A DNA stretch of 64,000 nt from Parus major (taxonomy: Eukaryota; Chordata; Aves; Passeriformes; Paridae): positions 7,093,433-7,157,432 of the forward strand of contig NC_031783.1 in assembly GCF_001522545.3 (NCBI RefSeq), in the 5' to 3' direction. Each line of letters begins with the position of its first letter. Position 1 is the first letter of the stretch. The notes below the pieces were generated by a model. That model worked only from the letters and a program-made list of their open reading frames with translations. It had not been told where the DNA came from and did no database searches. Both the position numbers and the translations under genes were made by a program. Below, piece by piece: positions 25,801-39,547 of the stretch.

Positions 25801-28800
25801 CAGTGTAGCATGTACCTGTGGCCTACAATATGAGATAAAAAAGTACTTAGCACAGCAACCTGTGAAAATATTCACCAAATTGTGTTTATACCATTCTTGC
25901 ATGTATTTTTATCCACACTTGCACTGCCAATGCAAAAGAACCAGCAAAATGGCTCTATTCCTACTGAATAGCTCAGCAGAGCTACCAAGTGCAGCAGCTT
26001 CCATGTTGTAGAAGCTTCCCATGTTTTGTTTTGCTCACAGGTAACAAACACTGTGGGAGCAGCTGGAGTTTTGCCAACACTTCTTTGTGCAGGGTGGGTG
26101 TAAAACGCAGCTCGAGTTAAGATTATCCTCGAGTTTCACAGACAATTTGAGGTTGGAAGGCACCAAGGTTGCTGGAGATCCCCACAAGGCTGCCCAGGGC
26201 TGTGTCCTGCCAAATCCAAGCATGGAGTGCCAGTAAGCTCTGGGCAAACTGCTAGAGGGTTCCATCTTCCTCAGTGGAAAAAAAGGGGGTTTTATTATTT
26301 TTCCTGCATTTCAGTTTGTGCCCATTATGAGGACTATGGAAAGAAAATCTCTTTTAAAAAAATGAGGGCAATTGATACAGAAACCAGAGAGATAGAAAAG
26401 TAGACCATCACAGCACTTTAGAATTCCTTTTCCCAACTTTTTACAGCTTTTAGCTTCTTACATACTTGAAATCATACCAGCTATATGATGACTTGTATTG
26501 GAAGACTCAGTTACATGGTCCAAAGAATTGTGATTCTCGTTGCCAAAGATTCCTCCTGGTTTTATAAACATTTATGAAGAGCTAAGGGTGTGCGATAATT
26601 TTTCATATTGATAAAAATGTGATTTAAACACAACTGTACTAGTCATAACCAGCTTTGTTTATCCATAATGAACCAATTGTAAGTGCAAATAAATGTTCAT
26701 TTTAGTAAGTATTAGCAGAAAGGCCTTCACCAGCTAGCAGATGTAGCAATCTAATTCAGCAGTGCCAATTCTTGATTTAGATTCTGCTCCACATGGACTG
26801 GAAAATTTATCTTGTGATGTTAATTTTACTACTACAAAGAATTTTTTATTCAGCATTTAAGCATACAAATTAGCAGAGCCAGAATCTGTTTCTTACATTA
26901 AGACATGAAAGTAGACTATAAGGGAAACTCTTTGACCAATCCTGTGACTGAGCTAACACAGTATCAAAACTGAAAAAGATACAAACTGAGATTACAAGTG
27001 GTAGAGACTAATGAAAGAAAAAATACATTAATGATAGTTCATAGCAGAAGGATTTAGAACAAGAGACATCTCCACGAATCACCAGGAGCATTTGATACTG
27101 TAATGGGAAGAAATGTAGCAAACTCATTCACATTATTGTACTGCAAACTGTTAGCTGAGTTTCAAAATAAAAGCAACTCCTTCCTCTCTAAGTGTGCCAG
27201 GCTATTTCATACAGGTCAATTTAAATGTTTTGCCTCATCAGATCTGCACCTGATTGTATGGAACTACTGCACTTGAAAGGGAGGAATTCCCAAAGGAACA
27301 AACTCACAATAAAATTTTTAGGCAATATTCAGTAACAGTGGATTCAGTCTTAGATATATTAATCTTATGTTCTGTTCATCATAATCATAATACAGGACCA
27401 CAATCAGGTTTTAAAAGTGATTAATTAAAACTGACCCTGTAATTTCTATCTATAGGATGCCTAATCAGACATAACCTTTATGGGATTTTTCATTTGCACA
27501 CTGAAGCCTGGTCATTTTGCCATGAGAAGAATAATTTTCATTTTTTTTAATTTTATTTCATTGCTTCCTAACAGATCCAATGCTCTTGAGATTTTTCATG
27601 CATATCAAGACTGTAATATTTTCCCCAGACTGAGGTATCACTACTGTCTACAGCACAATCCTAGGACTAATACCTCAATGTTTTGTAATTACTCCTTCAC
27701 TGATAAAGATGCAACTAACTGTACATACATTTGTGCTACAGAGGCAAAATTAAATATATCAGAATTTTTGTATGTATTTACAGTGTTTTATAGCAAAATA
27801 TTATTAAACCTAACAGAAGAATTGCAGATACAGTACAAAGGTTACAACTGATTACTGTAATAAACAATTCACAGACTCCAAGATATTTAAGGTCTCCTGT
27901 TGATGAAGCTCAAAATCCATTACAGAAGGATAATACTGGGGAAGTTGGCAATCACAAGTGGAACTGAAATGCATTTTCTTTCAGGTGCTTCTTAAATCCC
28001 CAGCAGTGCCAGGTCATGACTCTCAGATAATAAAGGCCACAGAGAGTTCAAATGATAGCCTAGAAATGATGGCACTTTCAGACACTGATAGAAGGAGCAC
28101 ATTCTAGAAAAGTTCTTTTTATTAATTTAATGCTGCTGGTGTAGCTGCAGAAGAGTCTGATATATCAGTAGTAAAATGCATTAAAAAACTATTTTGTCTG
28201 CTGCCACAGATGAGCAATATAGTTATTTTGCTCAGCAGCTGAATTTTTCCAGAATCCCACTAGTATTCCCAGAGAGAACCATCTAGCCAAGAGAGAATGC
28301 TGATACATTTGTTATATAAAAAAAAGTTCTCAGAAACAATTCACAGATATATGTAGGAACAGAATCTCTGCCATAATGTCCAGGTAACACAGAACATCCC
28401 AGTCAATTGTCTCATGCAATGTGTTATGAATTATGAAATTGCTGAATTTAAAAATAAACTCAAAAAATAAACATGTTTTTTGCCACCTGTGGCACACCCA
28501 CACCAGGGTTAGCACCAGTGCAGTGCATCACAGGGGTGTTTAGGAATGAGGGATAAATGATGCTGGCCAATTTCCTTCAGCAAATCTCTCTTTAGAGATA
28601 ACTGCATTATTTTGTATCACAATGCTTCACTAACTAAATTGTACCCCTAGAATATTGGACCTTAAACGTGCTGCCTTCTCAATAAAACTTGGCTCTTTCT
28701 GTGAAATTAATTGAATCTCACATTACATTTATTTGAAGAAACAGAGTTGGAGGGTTTTATAACAGGGAAATGGTGTTCACTTTGATTTGTGCAGCAGTGG

Positions 28801-31800
28801 TAGAACCCATTACATGGACTGTGATTTTTATCTTGTCCTGTGCAGATCCCCATACCTGGCACTTCTTTTAATAAACAGAAACATGAGATCTAAATTCTAC
28901 TTACACACTTAGAAAAGACTAAGTATTAGAAAGCAATTGTTTAGGGCTGAGTAGTAAGAGGATGCTTTTTCTCCCTTCCTGTTTTAGATGTAAGTGGCCA
29001 GGAGATTATAAATACACAATTCTTGAAATGACATTTCTCAGAACCAAAAAATAGTGTAATAAATTACTTCTGTAACAATAGTGTATTAAGACTTTTTAAA
29101 AAACCACAGGACTAAAATTGCATTTATAATTACATTTTACAATTGCAAATATATTTTATATTTGCCTCCTCTTCTTTAAAATACAAAACTAACTACAACG
29201 TAAAGGATAACTTCTTTAAAATGACTCAACAAAAATCTACACATGGGCCCCTCAACTGGAACTTTAAACCATTTCCATCTTTACAACCCTTAGTCAAATT
29301 CTAGACATTAAGTTCTTAGGGAGCAAAAGGCAAGATTCTTAAGAAGTTTTCCCCACAAAGATCACCATTTATAACACCATCAGCAAGATGTCTCATCAAA
29401 TTGATTTCAAATCCACAGAAAAATCAGAAACTCATGAATGCCCCGAAATGCATCTTGGCATTCTTCCACTCCTCTATTACATTTTCTAATAAATAGAGCT
29501 TTCTTGAAATGCAATTTCAACTTGAAAATCTGACATACTCTGCAAAAGACCAGGCAGTAATACAACTAAATATGTGTGCTGTGATGAAACATACTCATTT
29601 GAAATTGGTCTTGAAGCTGCAAATTAATCCACCCATGGATTCACAGGCATAGATGCACAATCCCTGTGCAGAGGCTCGTGGAGAGCAAATTTCACATGAG
29701 GACTTACTGTAAATGAGTGTTCCATCTATACATTATTTGTGCAGGTGTAGTAATGAAAAATCATTACACTGAAAAATTACTAGTGAAAGAACATGACTTT
29801 CAAAAACAAATTTACACTAGTATTATTTCCTAAATAGTTTTAAATATCATTTAAAAGTACATAAAGAAGTAAGTTGAAAGGGAAAAGAGACAGTTTTACC
29901 AGATTATACCCCTTGTGTGATGGTATATGAAAGGGTTTGAGGTGCTTAACTGACAACTATTAAGTCATTTCTAGACATATTCAACTTTAATGAAACCAAA
30001 AAATGCATCAGCAGACTGCAAAATTCAGCTAAAAGAATTTCAACAACTTGACTTTTTAGTTTGGTTAGTAAGGGCCCTAACAGTGTTCTACCCTCATCCC
30101 CCCAAAAAAGATTAAAAAAATAATACAAACCCCACACAAGCAAAAACAAAACAGAACTAAAGAAGACCAAATGAAAGAAACTGAAAATACCTAATGTTTG
30201 AACAGCATGTATGGACGCAGATTTTAAAGTCGCTTAGATATTTCTGAAAGCTTCACACTGTGATTTTTATCCAAAATCACCATTTAAATAAACAAAAAAA
30301 TACTCTTTATGTCATATATTCCTTTAAATTAACAAAAGCAACTGCAATCTGAACAGAAGCCTTCTATTAAAAAAACCCCACTGTTATAAAGATTTTGGAG
30401 ATGCTGGCATTATATTTTAAATTAATCTGTGATTAAAAAAAAACTTAGTATTTTCTTAAGTACTTGACAGATACTTACAGAAAAAAGGGCATCAGCTGAA
30501 TAAGTGTCTCTTTTTTGGGATTGGCTGTGAATTCTGGCACAGTTTGAATAATTTTGTTCATTACATTCCTTAGGTAATTTTGTAGCTGCTTGCGTCGCTC
30601 TTCTACAAACTTTGCATCCTAAAAATAGAGAGGAAAAAATATAAATGGCATAAAGAATATGTTTCTCAACTTCATAATGTAACTAAACAGTCCTGGTAAG
30701 CATAAAAATTGATCTTTTGATGATCTCTGTTATTATGGCTATATAAATATGTTGGCAATATGCAAAAACCCCTTGACTGTCCTCAGAGATAAAGGAAAAC
30801 CATGAATCCTAATAAAACCTGTTTCACAAAAACATCCACTGACACGATGTCAGATCCTCTCCCTGGCAGAATCTGTCTTTTCTGGACCATAAAGCACTGC
30901 AATCTTAGAGAGGCACAGCAGAACAGCAGCACAGAGTCTGTGGCATAACAACTTATGCAATTTTTTTGAGATCCAGAATTACCAGTCTTTGCAGGAGGAA
31001 ATGCTGACATACTCCCACAATGCCTCCCCAGTTCCTACTTTTCAGATGTTGAGTACACAAACTCCAGAATCTATTTGTCCAACATTTTTATGTTATTAAA
31101 ATATTATTTTGTGATGACATCTTAATATAGTAGATTTTTTAAATAAACACAATTCTCATTAAAATGTTTTACGGAAGTTTCTGTAGCATTTTAGATCCAG
31201 GATTTTATACTATGTTGGTCCAAACAAATAGAATAGTTCTACAAACTCCACATTCTGCTGATGGAATTAGAAGTTAATCACAACCAGCAAGACGTCATGC
31301 ATCCCATAATTTACACGTAGTTTAAACCTTTTTCCTTTGAGGGATCACAATTACAGTGGACTACAATCTAAAGGTGACCCATTTCCCAGGAACAGGGAGC
31401 TCCAACAGGTTTACAGTGACATCGGGTATTGGATGCTTTATGCTCCAGCCAGAGTGTTCTGTGTCAGGAATGCTGGCACTGCTCACCTGGTTTAAATGTC
31501 ACAGTATGTTCTTTAGGCACAAAGCCAAACCTATTATTAGACAACTACAGCTCTCAAAAACGACCATTATCTGAAAGATGTGTCTATCTAACCTGTATTA
31601 TTTATGTCTGTAGGAAAAGGCATTGAAATTAATTCTTGTTTCTTGAGGGGAAAAAAAAAAAAACAACCCGCCAACAAAACACCATAAATACATTTGACAA
31701 CACTGAATAAATTCATTGTATGGAAAAGGTTCAGCCCATGCTGCCATGCATGGGGATGCAAATCTGAAGGTTATTGCTTCCCTAGATAGAACACAACAAC

Positions 31801-34800
31801 ACCATCAAAGCAGGGATGCTCCTTCGAGTTCAGGAGGAATTTGCTGTAGCATTCCTAGAACCTGCACTGACATTTTGTTCTGTTCTTCCCTCTCATTAGA
31901 AGCTACAAGGAACAGGAATATTTTTAGGAATAACAAATCAGACATAATTGTAGGGACATAATAGAAAGAATTAGAAAGAATAAAAAGAATAGTATGAAAT
32001 TGCTGAAGACATCCATATTTACAGACTTCAAAAACTTAAGCAGTGCTTCCGTTGCCTAATTAAATTCATGAAATTCCAAACTATATACAGTCATTTTTTT
32101 TTTGTTTTCTACATATGAACTTGCACAGATGTCCAGTCCTATTTCAACATTCCAGTTCTATATTAATACATTTCATTCAATGTAGTAATGTAATGCAAAA
32201 ATTAATTAATGTATTCATTAATCAAATAAATTAATTCAATCTAGATCTAACTGAAAATTAAAAAAACCTACATATTATATACTTTGCTGTTTAATTTTTA
32301 TCAGGCACATGTTTTTTCAGCAACATACACACGCTCCACACACCAGTTGTGTTGCAGGTTATTTGAAACTCATCCTTGATTAAACCAACAAAGCTGCAGT
32401 GTTGGAACTCCCCCCAAACTCCTCTGCAGGGTCACCTCCCACAGCTGAGAGCAGCTGCTGCTGGGACAGAGCGGAGCAGAGCTTGCTCCCTGCCCCGCTG
32501 CAGGACAAATGTGTGGAACTGAAGCCTATACAAGCTGGTGGGAACATTAAAACAAACATTTTAATTAATGACAACAGATAATATTACCATACAAAGGGAC
32601 TATAATAATAAATGAATGTGCTGCTCAATGCTAATTAAACAACTGATACCTGGGTTACTATTTTTTTTTCCTTTTCGCTAAGATTTTTGCTCCCACTGGA
32701 TTCTCTGGTGAGGCTCAACCTTGTGTTCCCCTCTTTCCAAGGATTTAAAGTACCACATCATCCCCCTGGAGGGACACTTATTTGCTGCCACCAACTGTGT
32801 GAGGCAGAAAACAAGACAGGGAGGCATGGGAGATGTCTGAGAAGAAGAAAAGGTTTATGGAAGAGCTTTGGTTCTGGAAACTTTAGCCACATGAGCAGAG
32901 ATGAGGATAATCCTGCTTTGGTCCATGAGCCACTTCCAGTGTGGGACAACCTCAGCTCAGAGCCCTTCCCAAGAACTGCCCTGCCCTCACTGCCCTTCCT
33001 TCATTCTACCTTCATCCCTTCTGTCAGTTATGTTTTCAAGCCCACAAGAAAACCTCCACTTTTAAATACCACATTCAGCAACTTTTTCAGTCCTGAAGTT
33101 TTTTTTGGTCACAAATCTTCAAAAACAGTATTTTCAGTGAAATAATTTCAATTATGTTTAAGTTTTCTCTTAAGCAGAAGCTGTATTCCTTCAGTATGAC
33201 TTCTGCATTGCAAATGTATTTAAATAAAAACATCTTTCACAGGAAGGACTTCTGTTATACACAGGAGCCAAATGCTGAATGTAGGTATTTTCTATCCCTT
33301 ATGTTACTCTAAAGAGTCTCCTTGACTACAGAAAATAATGGCACAAAGGACTTTTCTAATTAAGACTGCTGGAACATGCACTTTTTGCTGTTTACAGCTG
33401 ATCACATTAGTGCTTATAATATGGCCATTTTTCTGCCATTTGTCTAAGAAAAAGGCATCCTGAACATCCCAGAAATAAAATCCCAGCCTGAAAACAGTTA
33501 AAAATGTTCTTTTATTCTGACATGAATTTGATCTGTAAAACAAACACCAAGCAATCTACCATGAAATTCTGTACCATGTGCTAAGGCTCACTGTCCTCAC
33601 CAGAAGCAATGTAAACCAAGGTCAAAATGATTCAGCTCCAGGTCTGCACTTTATCATTAAACGTGCGTTTTGCAACAGCAGGTCAGCTACTCAGAGCAAT
33701 GATTTTAGCACCGAGTTCTTACTGCCAAGCTGTTGCAGTAATAAAGAGTTTTTGTCACAATATAGTAAACAGAACAATTGGTAACAGAAAAACACAACTG
33801 GCTCAAAGCCTGGCCAATTTTTTCAGTCTTAAATTATAAAAAGGTACCTATAACCTTCTTTTCATTGGGCCCAATTATCCGCAGCAGAAATCTAGGTAGT
33901 ACTTTACATTCCAACTCGTAAACAAACACCTACTTTTATTTACAAGCAAAAAATACATGGAAATTTTTTGATTTGGGTTTGTATCAGTGACACCCGCCCC
34001 CTACTTTTAGTACATGTCTTTGGTGATTGTATGAGTCGACACAAGCCTACACATTTGCATATGTACTCACACAGAAAACAGCAAAGATCTTCCCCTAAGG
34101 TTCAATATACACATTTATGTACACTAGATGTGAATGTACTTTGACGACAAAGCGATTTTGTTAAAATTACAAATACATACACTTCACAAAAACCCTTTGC
34201 ATTTTCACATTATTAAAGGTTAGATTTCATAGTTTCTTTTTTACGGAAACAAATGCATACAGAGGAAGATAAAGGAACAGTACTTTTAAAAAGACCCACT
34301 TTTAAGATTTCACTGAAGTTTTCTAGGCATATTTTCTAAAAAATAAAACTGCTACTGTTTCTGCACTAACTACAGTGAAAGTAATTTACTAGCCCACAGT
34401 TCAAGAGCACACAGTTTTGATTAAGAGACCACAAAATTTCAATTAACAAGCAAAACTCCTTCAGATTACAGAAGCATCACATCTGGGAAAATATTTTTAA
34501 TCTGAAATTCATGTCTCCCAAACTGTTGTATGAGATTCTTTTTGACTGATAATTTGCCACATTTCTTCTGCCCACAGCAAAAGGCTAGTATCAAATTACA
34601 AATCTCTAAAAATTGTAATAGATAATGGAAAAGTTGTAGGCTCTTAATATATATTAGAAAATGATGTTAAGGTGTAAAACTAAGAAGCAGAGTCTTGATG
34701 TACCATATTTTATGCCATGCTGTTTTGCAGTTTTTCATTACAAGCCAAGTTCATTCCCACTTGCAATTTAAATTGTTTCACACAACTGCTGGTCTTTTAT

Positions 34801-37800
34801 ACACACTGCTAGTATAGAACAGATGGTGAAACACTGATATTCTTCATTATTAATGGGACAGCTCACTTAAGATGTTTCAAATATTTTCCAGGAGCTTTTG
34901 GAAATGCTATGATTGCCACGGTTACCTGCCATGATTTAGGGACTGATAAAACACTTTTAGATTCTGGGCTTGGTGCTGTTTCAATCAACATCAAACTCAC
35001 TGCTCCTGAGGTTCTAACCATTACTTAGCATTTAACCAACCTCCTGCTGGTAGCACCAGGGGGGAAGAAATAACCCAAACAAAACCAAACAACAAAACAG
35101 CTGAGGGCTCAATCTAACTCAATTAACATAAAAGGAAATATGAAATAAAAGGAAATATGGCTTTAGGACTTTAACAGCCTCTGATACTACACAATGCATC
35201 CCATCCTAAATTAAGCTGACAATAGTGCTATTCAAAGTTGAACCTGCAACTGCAGAAATAAACTCAGGTTATTCTAACGTAGCCTAATATTTTCCACCAT
35301 CTTGGCCAACCAGTCTTAGCAAAATTATCATATCATTTTTTATCTATTTATGAGGCACCAAATGCCAACCTCAAAATGAAGCAGGAAATAAGAAACTGAG
35401 ATGGGAGCTAATTAAATATTCAATTGCTGATTCATCCTCACTAGCTTGTAATTAAAAGTTATACAGCAAATACTCACTTCACAGGCTAACTGTGCTTCAG
35501 TAACTATTCAGTAGCTATTCAGTAACTATTCCATCATAAAACTTTTAGGAAGGTACAGTTTCCAATCCTAAATATACCAAATGCCATTATATTACACAAA
35601 AATCATCTCAAAATTACTGAAACTACATAAGCTTAAAATTTCCATCTTACTTGTATTGCCAGTTTCTGTATGGCAGAACCAGGCCAGCGTTACACAACAT
35701 AACAAGGGTATACAATACATGAAATTGCCATTTTCCCCATCCCAGCATGAGATTTTTTTGTGCATTTATTGTTTAGTGGAACAAACAGGAATTTAAGAGG
35801 ATGAGATACAAAGAAGAAATCAAGGAACTGTCAGTTTTGAAAAGAAATCTATTTTCCTTTAAACAGAGATTTACTACATAATTGTAATTATTACTCTGTG
35901 CTTCTCTACTAAAATAGCTGATGCATTTCCATCTCCAGCTCTGGGTTCATTTCAATGGTACCAGAAAAGTGCTTTCAGATAAAGTAGTTTGAAAAAGGCA
36001 TTGCTGCAAACCCATCCAGTAGCAGACGTGCTGAGGGTGAGCTACAGTCCTGCAATGCCCTCAGTCAAGCACCAATTTAATCAAAGCAACATTTTCATCA
36101 GTAAATATGCCAGCAGAAAAAAGAAAGCTTGAAAATAAATCTAAAATGGATCTCTTTTTAGTGTTGTGCTTAATGCCACTGTTAGAAAAATAACTCAGTA
36201 ATGTTATGCTAATAAAATCCAGTGTCATCTAAATATTTTGTTATTTAAAGACATATGCCAACCATGTGTTAATTTGTCAACTGGTCAGGAATCAACTGTT
36301 AATTAAAAAGCATCAATAAAAAAACTGCAGCAAGACCCCAAGGGCTTATCTCTTGCTCAGCTATTGAATAGGGAAACACTATTTCTGTCTTCCCCTCAGA
36401 TAAAGTATTAGCAGTCAACCCTATAATTTTATTCAGGAGATTCTGCAAACTACAACACAGCAGTTCATGAAATTGAGATCCATTTTTTCACTAGCCTATA
36501 TTACAGTAATAACTATCAACAATATTAGTTAAAATGTGTCTCAGTCCAGTGCTTCTCTCCAACACTGCAGTTTTCTTTCTTAATTTTGTTCTTTAAACTG
36601 GTTGAAAATACCCTGAAGGCCAATACAGACTCCAAATTTAAAATAACAACAAAATAACCCACCTCAAAACTCTTTAGAAACATGGTACATACAGTCCTTA
36701 CAATGTACAAGCTTATATATACAGTAAGCTTACAGTGATGCTTTCCCTTAAAAAAAAAAATCAATATTGAAATGAAAACTTTACTCTCATGTAACAGTCC
36801 AGATTCCTCTTTAAAAAAGTTTTGTTCAGATACATTCTGATGGGATGACTCATTTTCTAAAATATAAATTGAATTAAGGAAGAATATTGATATTAAGCGC
36901 CCAGAATTTATTATGCTTTCATGCAAAGATGTTTTACTTGATACAATGAAGAAAACCATATTTTTCATGCAGGAAGTGCCTTCAGCATTTCACATGATTT
37001 GAAGTATTCAATATTTAGTTTTCTTTAAAAAAAATAAACACTGAATATCTTTAGTACTAGCAACTGCCCAAAAAGCTGTAGAGCAAGTAAGATTAAAATT
37101 TGCCAATATTTATAAAACAATGCATTTTGGGAAGGAGAAGAGAGGTGAAATCAAGCACATTGACATGTAAGGAAAGGGAAAAATGAGGGCAAAATTTCAA
37201 ATTCAAAAAAAGAAAGGTTTACTTTTATTTTTGTAATTAGGTGTCCCTGTTAAGATTTCTCTGAAAAGAAGTTTATTAATCCAAGTAACTTGTTAATTTA
37301 GCTTCAACATCACAATAAGAAACAAATATAGAAAATTTATTTTTGTATTTTCATTTTATACCAGGAGGCTACTAGAATATCTAAATGACGCATGAGTTGT
37401 TATAAAACTGCCATATTTTTATCTAGCAGTTGTCCAAGCAGCATGTAAATTACTTTCCTTTTTTTCCCCATAATGTCATGATGCAAAGCAACACCATCTG
37501 AACTGTTTCTATGGGCTCTATATTCAATAATTTGTTAGAATAAATTGCTTCTCTTGATTATAGCATTACAAGATAGCAAGAATAAAAACTTCTCTTGACA
37601 GGCTAAGTTTTGTTTTGTAGACCCTAAATAGTCTGCATTCCTTCTTCCTAAACTTCAACAGCAATTAGGAGGAAAATTTTGTAACTTGAAAAGAAAATTA
37701 CTCAATTCACTATTTCATTGAAATGGTGCCCTTGAGCACCAAATGAACAGATTAATTCGGTGAGACATTCTGATGGAGATGGAGAAGCACAAGCTGGAGA

Positions 37801-39516
37801 ACTGTTTACCTTTTAAATTAAACCCCTGAAAATGAAATATGCTGCTCTGCACTCTTCTCGATTTAACCTTCATGCCGAGTTTCAGGTAACCCAGACATTT
37901 CATACCACACAATGGGAAGCATTTACTATAAAGTATTTGTCATATAAAAGCCAGCCATTTCCTGCTGACTTATTTCTCTTCTCTTGGATACTGATATGAC
38001 AAAAAAATGGAAATGAAGAAGAACTGAATGCTCTTTTCTAAGTGCTGTATACATAAAATATCAACTGCAGTCTTATGCAGTAGAAAACCCAGAGGATCTG
38101 GACTCAAAATCTGAAATGCTCTGTATTCCCCCTTAGTGTGCAGGTGACAGTGCCAGGAAACAGGTGTGCTGTGACTAGAAATCTTAATGACTATGCCAGG
38201 AGTCACATTATTTTCATTTCTATTTGTGTGGTACCACAATAAAGTTACATATTTGAAAATCAGATTGTATTAATTTAGTCCCAGTTGCTATTTTAAATCT
38301 TGAGAATGGAACTTTTTAGCTACAAAGTAACACACTGAACTTACAGGATGAAGTTTCTTTTATGGCTTTAGAATGACACAAAAACTGTTATATTATAGAA
38401 TTATCACATATAGCTATATATGAGACTAATTTCCTTTCCTGGTTTGAACACAATACAAATGAGTCCATTTCTTTTCCTTTTACCCACACTACAGCACAAG
38501 CATGTCTGTCAAATATGTATTAGCTACAGCTTTTCCTATAACCCACAAGGCAAAAGACTGTATGAAAATAACTCAATACACTAGTTAAGTCCACTAAGTG
38601 TTGAAAATTAAAATCTGTTTACTTTGAAAATTGACAATAATACAGAATTTAAGCTTCTATATTACATCATACTTAAGTACTATTAATGAAACCAATCTTT
38701 AACTTCAAATTTTTAATATATAGCTTGAGGATTTTTATTTTCAAAGCTTTACTCCTTTAATAAATGTATCCCAATTCTGAAACATCAGAGAGTCATAGTT
38801 TTCTATCAACTCTACTTTGAAGACATTGGAAATCAAAGCTTTGTATCAAGGAACATTATTTAGCCCCCTGTCTCAAGTGCACTAACCACAAGTTTTGCTT
38901 TCTTCTCAGCTCCCCCTGACAATTTGACTTTGACAAACTAATCTGATGAAAGTTAGTTTCTACGAGCTCCCAAATCTCCTGGAGGACAAAAGCACATATA
39001 TCTGTACTTCTGATTCCACTGCAAGCCAAACACTTACTTAAATTTTAGGCTATATCTTGAATTGTTTTGCTGAATTTGGACAGAAAAATACTCAAATCTA
39101 AAATTAAATTACTTCTTTCCCTAAGACTCTTCCTGCACCATCCTCTTTCAAACATTTCATGTCTTCTGTTACTGTCTATGTACTAGTTAAACAGGAATTG
39201 TTATACTTCTCATTTTAAAATACATATTTTAGGTGGGAGGAGTGTGTGTATTCCTTAAAAACCCTTATTCCTATCATGCTGCTTCTCCTTGCATCCCTTT
39301 CCAAGGGGACTTCAGCTCCTTCATCACCTGGTCTAAAGCAGCTTTACTGTCTGTGAATAGACAGGTCCTGCTCACTAAAAATGGCAATCAACTTTTACAG
39401 AAGGGAACTGCATGACAGGGGTTACACAGCAGTGACACCATGTGAAACCCTTAACAGCAAAAATATTAACTCTCAAACTCTAATCTGAGTGGCTTCAAAT
39501 TTGTTCATATATATTT

Positions 39517-39547
<31 letters not shown>

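Larger units (their letters stand above)
4824..30478 (-). other. SNX29: SNX29 last intron (25.7 kb)
   Basis: Bounded by GTAAGT at 30478-30473 and TCTCTAG ending at 4824. Contents seen: a CR1 fragment (26133-26265), AT-rich simple repeats (8702-8722, 10081-10126), a 21-base poly(T) (17680-17700), a poly(A) tract (19448-19464), a 33-bp-period duplication (18248-18300), an inverted repeat (11545-11567), a GC-rich patch (18690-19040), a pyrimidine-biased stretch (20005-20370) and the orphan plus-strand ORF at 27522-27851. No other coding exon was recognised in it. Confidence 0.9.

Noticed and set aside
32687..33145. 152-codon plus-strand ORF, the longest in the window
   Set aside because: No domain, signal peptide or recognisable family, and composition follows the local DNA. 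An ORF of this length is expected by chance in 64 kb on six frames.
36525..36968. 147-codon minus-strand ORF in the sense direction of SNX29
   Set aside because: Low-complexity Ile/Phe/Lys/Ser composition typical of AT-rich intron, with no homology recognised and no splice-site fit to the SNX29 frame.
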